Part shown: in pieces, positions 1 to 5,637 of the stretch
Numbering within the stretch: position 1 is the first letter of the stretch
Layout of the letters: each line of letters starts with the position of its first letter
Source: an uncultured Alphaproteobacteria bacterium
GTDB taxonomy: Bacteria; Pseudomonadota; Alphaproteobacteria; Caulobacterales; Caulobacteraceae
Assembly (NCBI GenBank): GCA_903933475.1
Contig: CAIZKE010000100.1
Span: forward strand, 1-5,637
DNA length: 5,637 bases
Direction: 5' to 3'
The notes under the pieces: model-generated
Told to the model about the DNA's origin: nothing
Seen by the model: the letters and a program-made list of their open reading frames with translations, nothing else
Databases searched by the model: none
Position numbers and translations under genes: made by a program

Positions 1-714
1 AGCATAAATCTGCCGGGCAAGGTCGAGGCTTTCCTTGCGGGTCTGCTGCTGGACCTCAAGCCGGTCGCGCAGGGCCTCCGGCAGGGCGGCGATGGCGGCG
101 GGCATCAACTCGGACAGAAGCCGGGCGCCCTGGCTGCCGCCGGTGATGAGGAGGCGGATCGGACCGGTCTCGGAAGGCGGTTCGTAGGGAACACCGGCGA
201 TGGCACGGATTTCCGCCCGCACCGGATTGCCCACGACGACGGCGCGCCCGGCGACGCCGGGAGGGGCCTTCTGCAGGATCGGAAAGGCACAGGCCACGGC
301 GCGGACGCGACTGGCCAGCCGCCGGTTCGCCCTCCCCATCACCGCATTCTGCTCATGCAGGACGGTAGGCAGGTTCTGGGTGAGGGCGGCGAGCAGGCCA
401 GGTGCCGAGGGATAGCCGCCGAAGCCGATCACGACGTCCGGACGAATCTCGCGATAGGCCGCACGGGCCTGCATGACGCCGGCGAAGATCGCGAACCCGG
501 CCTGGATCATGCCGAAGATGTCGCCAGGCCGGAAGGTGCGGGCGGACAGGCCGATCCGTCGCTCGGCCGGGAAGGACTCCGCCAGGGCGGCGACGCGCTC
601 ATCACTGGCCAGGACGATCCGCCAGCCCCGGGCGATCAGGGCCTCCGCGAGGGCCTGGGCGGGGAACAGGTGTCCGCCTGTTCCCCCGGCGGCGACGACA
701 GCGATCTTCTGCAT
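1..714 (-). CDS. murG: MurG, lipid II-forming GlcNAc transferase (3' end cut by window edge)
   Basis: UDP-GlcNAc:undecaprenyl-diphospho-MurNAc-pentapeptide GlcNAc transferase, a GT-B fold enzyme on the cytoplasmic face of the inner membrane that turns lipid I into lipid II. The frame is open from the ATG at 714 to the window edge, giving 238 residues of a usual ~355-365. Visible motifs are the N-terminal glycine loop GGTGGH (residues 10-15), GFGGYPS (97-103), HEQNAVMGRANR (120-131), VGNPVR (161-166) and the second-domain loop TGGSQGAR (191-198). The hydrophobic stretch at about 67-80 matches the family's membrane-association patch. The missing ~120 C-terminal residues hold most of the UDP-GlcNAc pocket, so integrity there cannot be judged. 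The start is well fixed: an in-frame TAA lies at 726-724, and the glycine loop follows within ten residues. No Shine-Dalgarno sequence sits at normal distance. It is the last visible gene of the operon, 49 nt after ftsW. Confidence 0.98.
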   Translation of the reverse strand, partial: MQKIAVVAAGGTGGHLFPAQALAEALIARGWRIVLASDERVAALAESFPAERRIGLSARTFRPGDIFGMIQAGFAIFAGVMQARAAYREIRPDVVIGFGGYPSAPGLLAALTQNLPTVLHEQNAVMGRANRRLASRVRAVACAFPILQKAPPGVAGRAVVVGNPVRAEIRAIAGVPYEPPSETGPIRLLITGGSQGARLLSELMPAAIAALPEALRDRLEVQQQTRKESLDLARQIYA

Positions 715-763
715 GGGCGAGATTTACGGGACTCCCGGTGGGTTGGGTAGGGGCGAAGGCAGC
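715..763 (-). other. ftsW-murG intergenic gap with short inverted repeat
   Basis: This is the only real gap in the cluster, 49 nt long. On the coding strand it holds CGGG-AGT-CCCG (+ strand 727-737), a four-base-pair stem with a three-base loop. A GGGAG lies within this element, 17 nt before the murG ATG, too far to act as a normal ribosome binding site. The 13 bases directly before the ATG (GTAAATCTCGCCC) contain no purine-rich signal. The element has no following T run, so it is not an intrinsic terminator. I see no convincing sigma-70 promoter. A GANTC site (730-734) lies inside the repeat. Whether any of this is functional is unknown. Confidence 0.5.
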
Positions 764-1909
764 TCAACCCTGGGCGTAGGCGCCCGGACGGCGGCGGGTC
801 AGGGCAAGGGCAAGGCCCAGTGTCAGGCAGATCGCCAGCATTGAGGACCCTCCGTAGGAAATGAAGGGAAGGGTCATGCCCTTGGTGGGGATCAGGTTGA
901 GGTTGACGGCCACATTGATCAGGACCTGCTCGCCCACCAGGACGAAGAGGCCCGCGGCCGCGACCTGCTGAAAGGGATCGGAGAGCTTCAGGGCCCGATG
1001 GAGCCCGCGGATCACCAGGAAGGCGAAGAGGCCGATCAGGATCAGGGAGAAGATAAGTCCGTATTCCTCAGCCGCGACGGAATAGATGAAGTCGGTGTGC
1101 AGGTCCGGCACGTGACGCTTCATCACCCCCTCGCCCGGTCCACGGCCGAATAAGCCTCCCGCAGCGATGGCCTCGGCCGCGCGGTCCACCTGGTGAGTGT
1201 CGGCGGCCTCAGGGTTGATGAACCGGTCCACGCGACTGGCCACATGTGGAAACAGGAAATAGGTCGACATCAGACCGCCGGCAGTGAAGACGCCCAGCCC
1301 CATCACCCAGGAGATGGGCACTCCCGCCATCCAGAAGGCGGCACCGAAGGCCACGGAGATCAGTATGGTCTGGCCCACGTCCGGCTGGATCAGCAGCAGG
1401 GCCACGGAAATCCCGTAGAGGGCGAAGGCGATGGTCACCCCCGGCACGCCCTGTCCCTTCTGCGCCTCGGCGAACATCCAGGCGACCAGGACGATCAGGG
1501 CTGGCTTCATGAACTCGGACGGCTGCAGGGAAAATCCGCCGAGGTCGAGCCATCGCGTCGCGCCCTTGGCGCTGTACCCGATGAAGGGAAGGGCCAGCAT
1601 GATGACGATGGCCGTCAGGTAGATGAAGAACGCCGCCCTGCGGACCCCCCGATCATCAAGGAGCGAGGCGCCGATCAGTATGGCTGCGCCGGCGGCGGCG
1701 AAAACGCACTGCCTGAGGGCAAAGTGGAAGGGGTCGCCGATATTCATCCGCGCCGCAGCGGCAGGACTGGCGGCGAAGGACATCGTGACGCCGAGAACCA
1801 TCAGGACGGCCACCGCACCCAGCAGCCAGCGGTCCATGGTCCACCACCACACACCGATACGGGTGCGGTCGGACCGGGCGAAGGCCTGATGGGCGGGATT
1901 CGGGCTCAT
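764..1909 (-). CDS. ftsW: FtsW, SEDS-family septal peptidoglycan glycosyltransferase
   Basis: Polytopic inner-membrane protein that polymerises lipid II at the septum, normally with its partner transpeptidase FtsI (PBP3). With the ATG at 1909 it is 381 residues, somewhat shorter than E. coli FtsW (414). Hydrophobic segments consistent with ten membrane helices are visible, the first at about 28-48 and the last at about 354-371. A large polar loop at about 221-285 corresponds to extracellular loop 4. SEDS signatures are present: RW..LG...QPSEF (119-133), QPDVGQ (175-180), HTDF (271-274) and PTKGMTLPFISYGGSS (341-356). Asp273 in HTDF matches the essential loop-4 aspartate of the family (E. coli D297). 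The 1909 start is preferred over an upstream in-frame start at 1951 because it makes an ATGA overlap with the murD stop and has GAGG seven bases upstream. The upstream option would add 14 Arg/Gly-rich residues with no family counterpart. Translation is probably coupled to murD. Confidence 0.98.
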   Translation of the reverse strand: MSPNPAHQAFARSDRTRIGVWWWTMDRWLLGAVAVLMVLGVTMSFAASPAAAARMNIGDPFHFALRQCVFAAAGAAILIGASLLDDRGVRRAAFFIYLTAIVIMLALPFIGYSAKGATRWLDLGGFSLQPSEFMKPALIVLVAWMFAEAQKGQGVPGVTIAFALYGISVALLLIQPDVGQTILISVAFGAAFWMAGVPISWVMGLGVFTAGGLMSTYFLFPHVASRVDRFINPEAADTHQVDRAAEAIAAGGLFGRGPGEGVMKRHVPDLHTDFIYSVAAEEYGLIFSLILIGLFAFLVIRGLHRALKLSDPFQQVAAAGLFVLVGEQVLINVAVNLNLIPTKGMTLPFISYGGSSMLAICLTLGLALALTRRRPGAYAQG

Positions 1910-3324
1910 GCCTCGGCCTCGCCAACGGCCACCGCTCCGGCCAGTTCGCACACGGCCTCGCGGAAGGCGTGGCCCCGGGCCTCGAAGTCCGCAAACTGGT
2001 CGAAGGAAGCGCAGGCAGGCGACAGGAGCACAATGCCGCCCTCACCGGACGCCTGGGCGTCGGCGAAGGCCTGGGCTACCGCTGCGCCGAGGTCGGTACA
2101 GGCGACATTGGGGACCTTTCCCTCGAGGGTCTGGGCGAAATCCCCTGCCGCCTCCCCGATCAGATAGGCGCGCGCCACCCGCGGGAAGAGGTCAGAGAGG
2201 GACTCGATCCCGCCTTCCTTGGCCCGCCCACCGGCGATCCAGTAGACCCGCCGATAACTGGAAAGGGCCTGGCGGGCCGCATTGCTGTTGGTGGCCTTGG
2301 AGTCATTGACGAAGCGCACGCCCCGGATGTGCCCGACGGTCTCCATCCGGTGGGCCAGCCCCGGAAAGTTGAGCAGGCCATCGGCGATGTCGGCGGGCGA
2401 GACGCCCAGGCCCCGGACCGCGGCATAGGCCGCCGCCGCGTTCTGCCAGTTATGGCGGCCAGGAAGCGACCGCGCGCGGTTGAGGTCGGCGACCTGAACC
2501 GCCCTGTCCCCGGTGGCGTCATACAATTGGCCCTGAAGGGCATAGACGCCCCGGCCGATGGCCTTGGAGGCGGAGACCGGCATGATGGTCCGGCGGTTCG
2601 CCGACTTGGCCTCGGTGCAGATCCTCTGACCCCAGGGATCGTCGACCCCGATGACCGAGGTGTCCCCGGGACCCTGGTTCAGGAGGATCCGCCGCTTGGC
2701 GGCCACGTAACCTTCCATGCCGCCATGTCGGTCCAGGTGGTCAGGCGAGATGTTGAGCAGGACGGAGACGTCCGGCTTCAGGCTCGAGGTGAGGTCAAGC
2801 TGGTAGGAGGAGAGCTCGAGGACATAGACCGCGCCGCCGTGCATGTCGGGCAGGTCCAGGACCCCCACCCCGATATTGCCTCCAATCCGGGTATCCCGGC
2901 CCGCCTGGGCGCAGACATGGCCGATCAGGGCGGTGGTGGTCGACTTCCCGTTGGTGCCGGTGATGGCGACGATGTGCGGGCGCTTGTGCGCGGGCGCCAG
3001 GTTCACGGCACGGGCGAAGAGCTCGATGTCACCAATGATCTCAACCCCGGCCTGTCGGGCCATCTGGACGGTCCAGTGGGGCTCGGGATGGGTCAGGGGC
3101 ACGCCAGGCGAGAGGACAAGGGCGTCGAACTGGGACCATTCGGCGACCGAGAGATCGACGATCTGGAACCCTTCCGCCTGCGCTGCGGCCAGGCCCTGGG
3201 CGCGCTCGTCCCAAACCGCGACCTCTGCGCCTCCGGCCAGAAGGGCGCGCGCGGCGGCCAGTCCGGTCCGGGCAAGCCCGAAGACCGCTACGGTCTTGCC
3301 TTCGAAGCCGCGAACCGGGATCAA
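1906..3324 (-). CDS. murD: MurD, UDP-MurNAc-L-Ala:D-glutamate ligase
   Basis: Cytoplasmic Mur ligase that adds D-glutamate to UDP-MurNAc-L-Ala with ATP. It has 472 residues, longer than E. coli MurD (438) but, from memory, similar to Caulobacter MurD. An N-terminal Rossmann-like domain begins at TVAVFGLARTG (11-21). The central ATPase domain carries the P-loop GTNGKST (123-129), ELSSYQL (170-176), NISPDHLDRHG (191-201) and AAK ending at Lys210, the expected carbamylated lysine. GRHNWQN (289-295) and NDSKATN (340-346) are typical Mur ligase elements. The C-terminal domain ends with LLSPACASFDQF (433-444), which is characteristic of MurD and separates it from MurC, MurE and MurF. The start codon is TTG, chosen because a strong GGGAGGG lies directly upstream and the protein then begins MIPVRGF, as I recall for Caulobacter MurD. 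It begins 10 nt after mraY and overlaps ftsW by four bases. Confidence 0.98.
   Translation of the reverse strand: MIPVRGFEGKTVAVFGLARTGLAAARALLAGGAEVAVWDERAQGLAAAQAEGFQIVDLSVAEWSQFDALVLSPGVPLTHPEPHWTVQMARQAGVEIIGDIELFARAVNLAPAHKRPHIVAITGTNGKSTTTALIGHVCAQAGRDTRIGGNIGVGVLDLPDMHGGAVYVLELSSYQLDLTSSLKPDVSVLLNISPDHLDRHGGMEGYVAAKRRILLNQGPGDTSVIGVDDPWGQRICTEAKSANRRTIMPVSASKAIGRGVYALQGQLYDATGDRAVQVADLNRARSLPGRHNWQNAAAAYAAVRGLGVSPADIADGLLNFPGLAHRMETVGHIRGVRFVNDSKATNSNAARQALSSYRRVYWIAGGRAKEGGIESLSDLFPRVARAYLIGEAAGDFAQTLEGKVPNVACTDLGAAVAQAFADAQASGEGGIVLLSPACASFDQFADFEARGHAFREAVCELAGAVAVGEAEA
1917..1920 (-). promoter_or_regulatory. Ribosome binding site of ftsW inside the 3' end of murD
   Basis: On the coding strand GAGG is followed by seven bases (CCGAGGC) and then the ATGA overlap. 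This good Shine-Dalgarno match lies within the last codons of murD. It supports the ftsW start at 1909 and suggests reinitiation by ribosomes finishing murD. Confidence 0.75.
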
Positions 3325-3327
3325 GCG

Positions 3328-3334
3328 CCCTCCC
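3328..3334 (-). promoter_or_regulatory. Ribosome binding site deciding the TTG start of murD
   Basis: The 10-nt gap between the mraY TAG and murD reads GGGAGGGCGC on the coding strand. The GGAG core ends five bases before the TTG at 3324, an ideal spacing. There is no ATG or GTG start nearby in frame, and the next residues (IPVRGF) already lead into the Rossmann strand. The site therefore supports initiation at TTG. Confidence 0.85.
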
Positions 3335-4447
3335 CTACCTCAGCTTCAGCGTCGCGAGGCCAAGGATGGCCAGCATGACGGAGATGATCCAGAAGCGGAT
3401 GACGATGGTCGATTCCGACCATCCCAGCTTCTCGAAGTGATGGTGGATCGGGGCCATCAGGAAGATGCGCTTTCCGGTCCGCTTGAAGTAGGCCACCTGG
3501 ATCATCACCGAGAGGGTCTCGGCCACGAAAAGGCCGCCGATCAGGGCCAGGACGACCTCGTGCTTGGTGGCAACGGCGATGGCGCCAAGGGCCCCACCCA
3601 GGGCGAGGGAGCCGGTGTCGCCCATGAAGATCCGGGCCGGAGGGGCGTTGTACCAGAGGAAGCCCAGGCCCGCGCCGATCATCGCCCCGCAGAAGACCGC
3701 GACCTCGCCGACGCCGGGAACGAGATGGAGCTGGAGGTAGGAGGCAAAGACCGCGTTGCCGACCAGATAGGCGATGAGTCCGAAGGCCGCTGCCGCGATC
3801 ATGACCGGGACCGTGGCCAGGCCGTCCAGGCCGTCGGTGAAGTTCACGGCATTGGCAGCACCGACGACAACGAAGGCCCCAAAAGCCAGGTAGAACCAGC
3901 CAAGGTTGATCAGGAAGTCCTTGAAGACCGGGACCGCCACGCTCGTATAGAGCCCGGACTCCCCGGCAGAACTCCGCCCCCAGAGCACCATCATCAGGAC
4001 CGCAGATCCCGCCAGCAGGGTCTCGACGACGAGGCGGAGGCGCCCGGAGACGCCGGCCGAGCTTTGCCGGGTGACCTTCGCGTAGTCATCCAGGAAGCCG
4101 AGGACACCAAACCCTGCGGTCACCAGGAGAACGGCCCAGACGTAGACATTGCTGAGATCGCACCAGAGGAGGGCACCCGTGAACAGGCCGGCGAGGATCA
4201 TCACCCCACCCATGGTGGGGGTGCCAGACTTCTCGATGACGTGGCGCTCGATTCCATCGGTCCGGATGGGCTGGCCCTTGCCCTGCCGAGCCTGCATCCA
4301 GCGAATGAACCGCGATCCCATGAGAACGACCACAAGCTGGGCCGTGAACAGTGCCATACCCGTCCGGAAGGTCAGGTATTTCATGAGGTTGAGCAGGGAA
4401 TGATGCTCCCCCGCCGCAACCGCCTGCTCGTATAGCCAGTACAGCAT
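3335..4447 (-). CDS. mraY: MraY, phospho-MurNAc-pentapeptide transferase (lipid I synthase)
   Basis: Integral inner-membrane enzyme that transfers phospho-MurNAc-pentapeptide from UDP to undecaprenyl phosphate, giving lipid I and UMP with Mg2+. It has 370 residues, close to the family norm (E. coli 360), with about ten hydrophobic segments. Visible signatures are SGTPTMGG (74-81), the Asp pair in FLDDYAK (Asp120/Asp121, equivalent to E. coli D115/D116), NFTDGLDGL (202-210), NAPPARIFMGDTGSLALGG (267-285, with Asp277 matching E. coli D267) and the cytoplasmic histidine motif PIHHHFEK (333-340). All known catalytic positions are intact. The ATG shares its A with the TGA of murF (TGATG), which fits coupled translation. 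The stop is TAG, 10 nt before murD. The Shine-Dalgarno signal is weak (AGG three bases before the ATG, plus a run of seven G a little further up). Confidence 0.99.
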   Translation of the reverse strand: MLYWLYEQAVAAGEHHSLLNLMKYLTFRTGMALFTAQLVVVLMGSRFIRWMQARQGKGQPIRTDGIERHVIEKSGTPTMGGVMILAGLFTGALLWCDLSNVYVWAVLLVTAGFGVLGFLDDYAKVTRQSSAGVSGRLRLVVETLLAGSAVLMMVLWGRSSAGESGLYTSVAVPVFKDFLINLGWFYLAFGAFVVVGAANAVNFTDGLDGLATVPVMIAAAAFGLIAYLVGNAVFASYLQLHLVPGVGEVAVFCGAMIGAGLGFLWYNAPPARIFMGDTGSLALGGALGAIAVATKHEVVLALIGGLFVAETLSVMIQVAYFKRTGKRIFLMAPIHHHFEKLGWSESTIVIRFWIISVMLAILGLATLKLR

Positions 4448-5637
4448 CAGCCTGCCCCCCCGGCCGAGCGATCCAGGGCCCGAAGCGCACCCGCGACCAG
4501 GCCCGCCCGCGACCCATTCGATCCCTTGACCATGACCAGATCGCCTTGCCCGACAGCTGCAGAGATCATGGGCGCCAGTTCCAACGCCTCCACCGCGTAA
4601 CCCCCGCGCCGAGTCGAAGGAAGGGCGTCCCAGAGGGATTTCATCAGGGGTCCGGCGCAGAAGACCAGGTCAACGCCCGCGTCAGCGATGGGCCGGGCAA
4701 GGTCGGCATGGAATCGGGCGGCCTCGTCGCCAAGCTCGAGCATGTCCGTGAGGGCGAGGATCCGCCGCCCCTGGGTCCTGCGGACGCCCAGAGAGCCGAT
4801 GGTCGCAGCCATGGAGATGGGATTGGCGTTGTAGCTCTCATCGATCAGGGTGAAGTCGCCCATGTGACTGCGGACCCGGCTTTCGGCGCCACGTCCGGGC
4901 AGGGCCTCGAAGGCCGAAAGGGCGGTAAGGCCGTCCTCCTGCGAGACGTCCAGCGCCTCGAGCAGGAGCAGGACAGCCATGGCGTTGAGGCCCCAGTGGG
5001 CGCCGGTCTGCGACAGGGTCAGGTCCACGGGGCGCCCGTCGATCTCACACCGGATGACGCCGCGCCCAGCCTCGACCCCGAAGTCGGTGAGACGGGCGTC
5101 GGCGCCTTCCGCACGGCCGAAGCTGCGCACGACAAGGCCCCGCGCCCGGGCCCGGGCGGACAGGCAGCCAAACCAGCGGTTGTCGGCGTTCAACACCGCC
5201 ACGGCCCCCTGAGTTGTGCCGTCAAAGATCTCGGCCTTCGCCCGGGCGACCCCGGTCTCGCCATCGGGGAAGTTCTCGACATGGACAGGACCGACGGTGG
5301 TGACGGCCACCACATGCGGTCGGACCAGTCCGGACAGGGGCGTGATCTCATCGGCATGGTTCATGCCGATCTCGAAGACTGCACGCTCGGTGTCGGCAGG
5401 CATTCGTGCCAGGGTCAGGGGGACCCCGATGTGGTTATTGTAGCTCTTGACCGACGCATGGGCGCGTCCGGCCCGGGCCAGGCCCGCTGCCACGGCCTGG
5501 GTGACGCTGGTTTTTCCTACCGAACCGGTGATCGCCGCGCGCCGGGCCTGCCCGGCCCGCTCGCGGGCGGCGATGCCCAGGGCCTGGAGCGCGAGGAAGG
5601 TGTCGGGGACCAGGACGTGGGGCGCGTCGACCGGGCG
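4447..5637 (-). CDS. murF: MurF, UDP-MurNAc-tripeptide:D-Ala-D-Ala ligase (5' end cut by window edge)
   Basis: Cytoplasmic Mur ligase that joins D-Ala-D-Ala to UDP-MurNAc-tripeptide, completing the pentapeptide precursor used by MraY. The frame is open to the right edge, so 396 residues are visible and the true start is outside. The P-loop is at visible residue 37, against about 107 in E. coli MurF, so roughly 70 N-terminal residues (the UDP-substrate-binding domain) are probably missing. Motifs, numbered from the first visible residue: TGSVGKTS (37-44), KSYNNHIGVPLTL (64-76), FEIGMNHADEI (88-98), VARAKAEIFDG (130-140, Lys134 being the expected carbamylated lysine), ESYNANP (267-273), LTDMLELGDEAARFH (296-310) and VMVKGSNGSRAG (368-379). 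NNHIGVP and SYNANP favour MurF over MurE and MurC. The C-terminus is short and Ala/Gly-rich. Its TGA overlaps the mraY ATG by one base. Confidence 0.98.
   Translation of the reverse strand, partial: RPVDAPHVLVPDTFLALQALGIAARERAGQARRAAITGSVGKTSVTQAVAAGLARAGRAHASVKSYNNHIGVPLTLARMPADTERAVFEIGMNHADEITPLSGLVRPHVVAVTTVGPVHVENFPDGETGVARAKAEIFDGTTQGAVAVLNADNRWFGCLSARARARGLVVRSFGRAEGADARLTDFGVEAGRGVIRCEIDGRPVDLTLSQTGAHWGLNAMAVLLLLEALDVSQEDGLTALSAFEALPGRGAESRVRSHMGDFTLIDESYNANPISMAATIGSLGVRRTQGRRILALTDMLELGDEAARFHADLARPIADAGVDLVFCAGPLMKSLWDALPSTRRGGYAVEALELAPMISAAVGQGDLVMVKGSNGSRAGLVAGALRALDRSAGGAG

Noticed and set aside
861..1593. Exact 13-nt direct repeat atgaagggaaggg at 861-873 and 1581-1593.
   Set aside because: Both copies encode LPFI inside FtsW (the LPFIGYS and LPFISYG segments). 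Similar codons for the same four residues explain it, and there is no sign of a mobile or recombination element.
1910..1951. N-terminal extension of FtsW by 14 residues from an upstream in-frame start at 1951.
   Set aside because: The extension is Arg/Gly-rich and would overlap murD by 46 nt. The ATG at 1909 has the typical ATGA overlap and a well-spaced GAGG.
1193..2167. A 324-codon open frame on the + strand opposite ftsW and the end of murD.
   Set aside because: Gly/His/Asp-rich shadow of ftsW with no membrane segments, motifs or start signal of its own.
1969..3378. A 469-codon open frame on the + strand opposite murD.
   Set aside because: Low-complexity Gly/Asp/Arg-rich translation with no family resemblance, fully covered by the well-supported murD on the other strand.
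2843..4435. A 530-codon open frame on the + strand opposite murD and mraY, longer than mraY itself.
   Set aside because: It lies fully antisense to two genes with complete catalytic motifs. Its translation is rich in Arg, Gly, Asp, Glu and His with no recognisable domain. It is the expected by-product of GC-rich third codon positions on the opposite strand.
5491..5493. GTG at 5493 as the start of murF.
   Set aside because: The frame stays open to the window edge and encodes the MurF P-loop TGSVGKTS upstream of this GTG. It is therefore an internal valine, and the real start is outside the window.
1..5637. A search for a new system: inserted gene, mobile element, CRISPR array, RNA gene or toxin-antitoxin pair.
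   Set aside because: The window is filled end to end by five standard cell wall genes with gaps of at most 49 nt. There is no room for another gene, no repeat array, no tRNA-like or rRNA-like sequence, and no change of composition visible by eye.

Overview
The window is a piece of a division and cell wall (dcw) cluster from a high-GC bacterium, almost certainly an alphaproteobacterium of the Caulobacter/Phenylobacterium type. Three things point there: base composition around two thirds GC by eye, the gene order murF-mraY-murD-ftsW-murG, and protein sequences that closely resemble the Caulobacter crescentus MurD, FtsW and MurG I know from memory (for example the MurD N-terminus and the MurG block GFGGYPS / HEQNAVMGR). 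The family assignment is inference; no database search was possible.

All five genes lie on the minus strand, so transcription runs from high to low coordinates. murF is cut at its 5' end by the right edge (5637 to 4447). It is followed by mraY (4447-3335), murD (3324-1906), ftsW (1909-764) and murG (714 to the left edge, cut at its 3' end). The junctions are very tight: murF/mraY share one base (TGATG), mraY/murD are 10 nt apart, and murD/ftsW overlap by 4 nt (ATGA). Only ftsW/murG have a real gap, of 49 nt. I see no terminator or convincing promoter inside the window, so this looks like the middle of one long operon. By synteny, murE should lie upstream of murF and murC downstream of murG.

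The genes form one pathway. MurD and MurF are cytoplasmic ATP-dependent ligases that build UDP-MurNAc-pentapeptide: MurD adds D-Glu and MurF adds the terminal dipeptide. MraY transfers phospho-MurNAc-pentapeptide to undecaprenyl phosphate at the inner membrane (lipid I). MurG adds GlcNAc to give lipid II. FtsW is the SEDS glycosyltransferase that polymerises lipid II at the division septum. Every catalytic motif that falls inside the window is intact.

This is a housekeeping region and I found no new system in it. The points worth a second look are small: the missing Shine-Dalgarno sequence and the hairpin/GANTC site in front of murG, the TTG start of murD, and a run of seven G at the end of murF whose slippage would fuse MurF to MraY. 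Long open frames on the plus strand are antisense artefacts of the strong GC bias at third codon positions.
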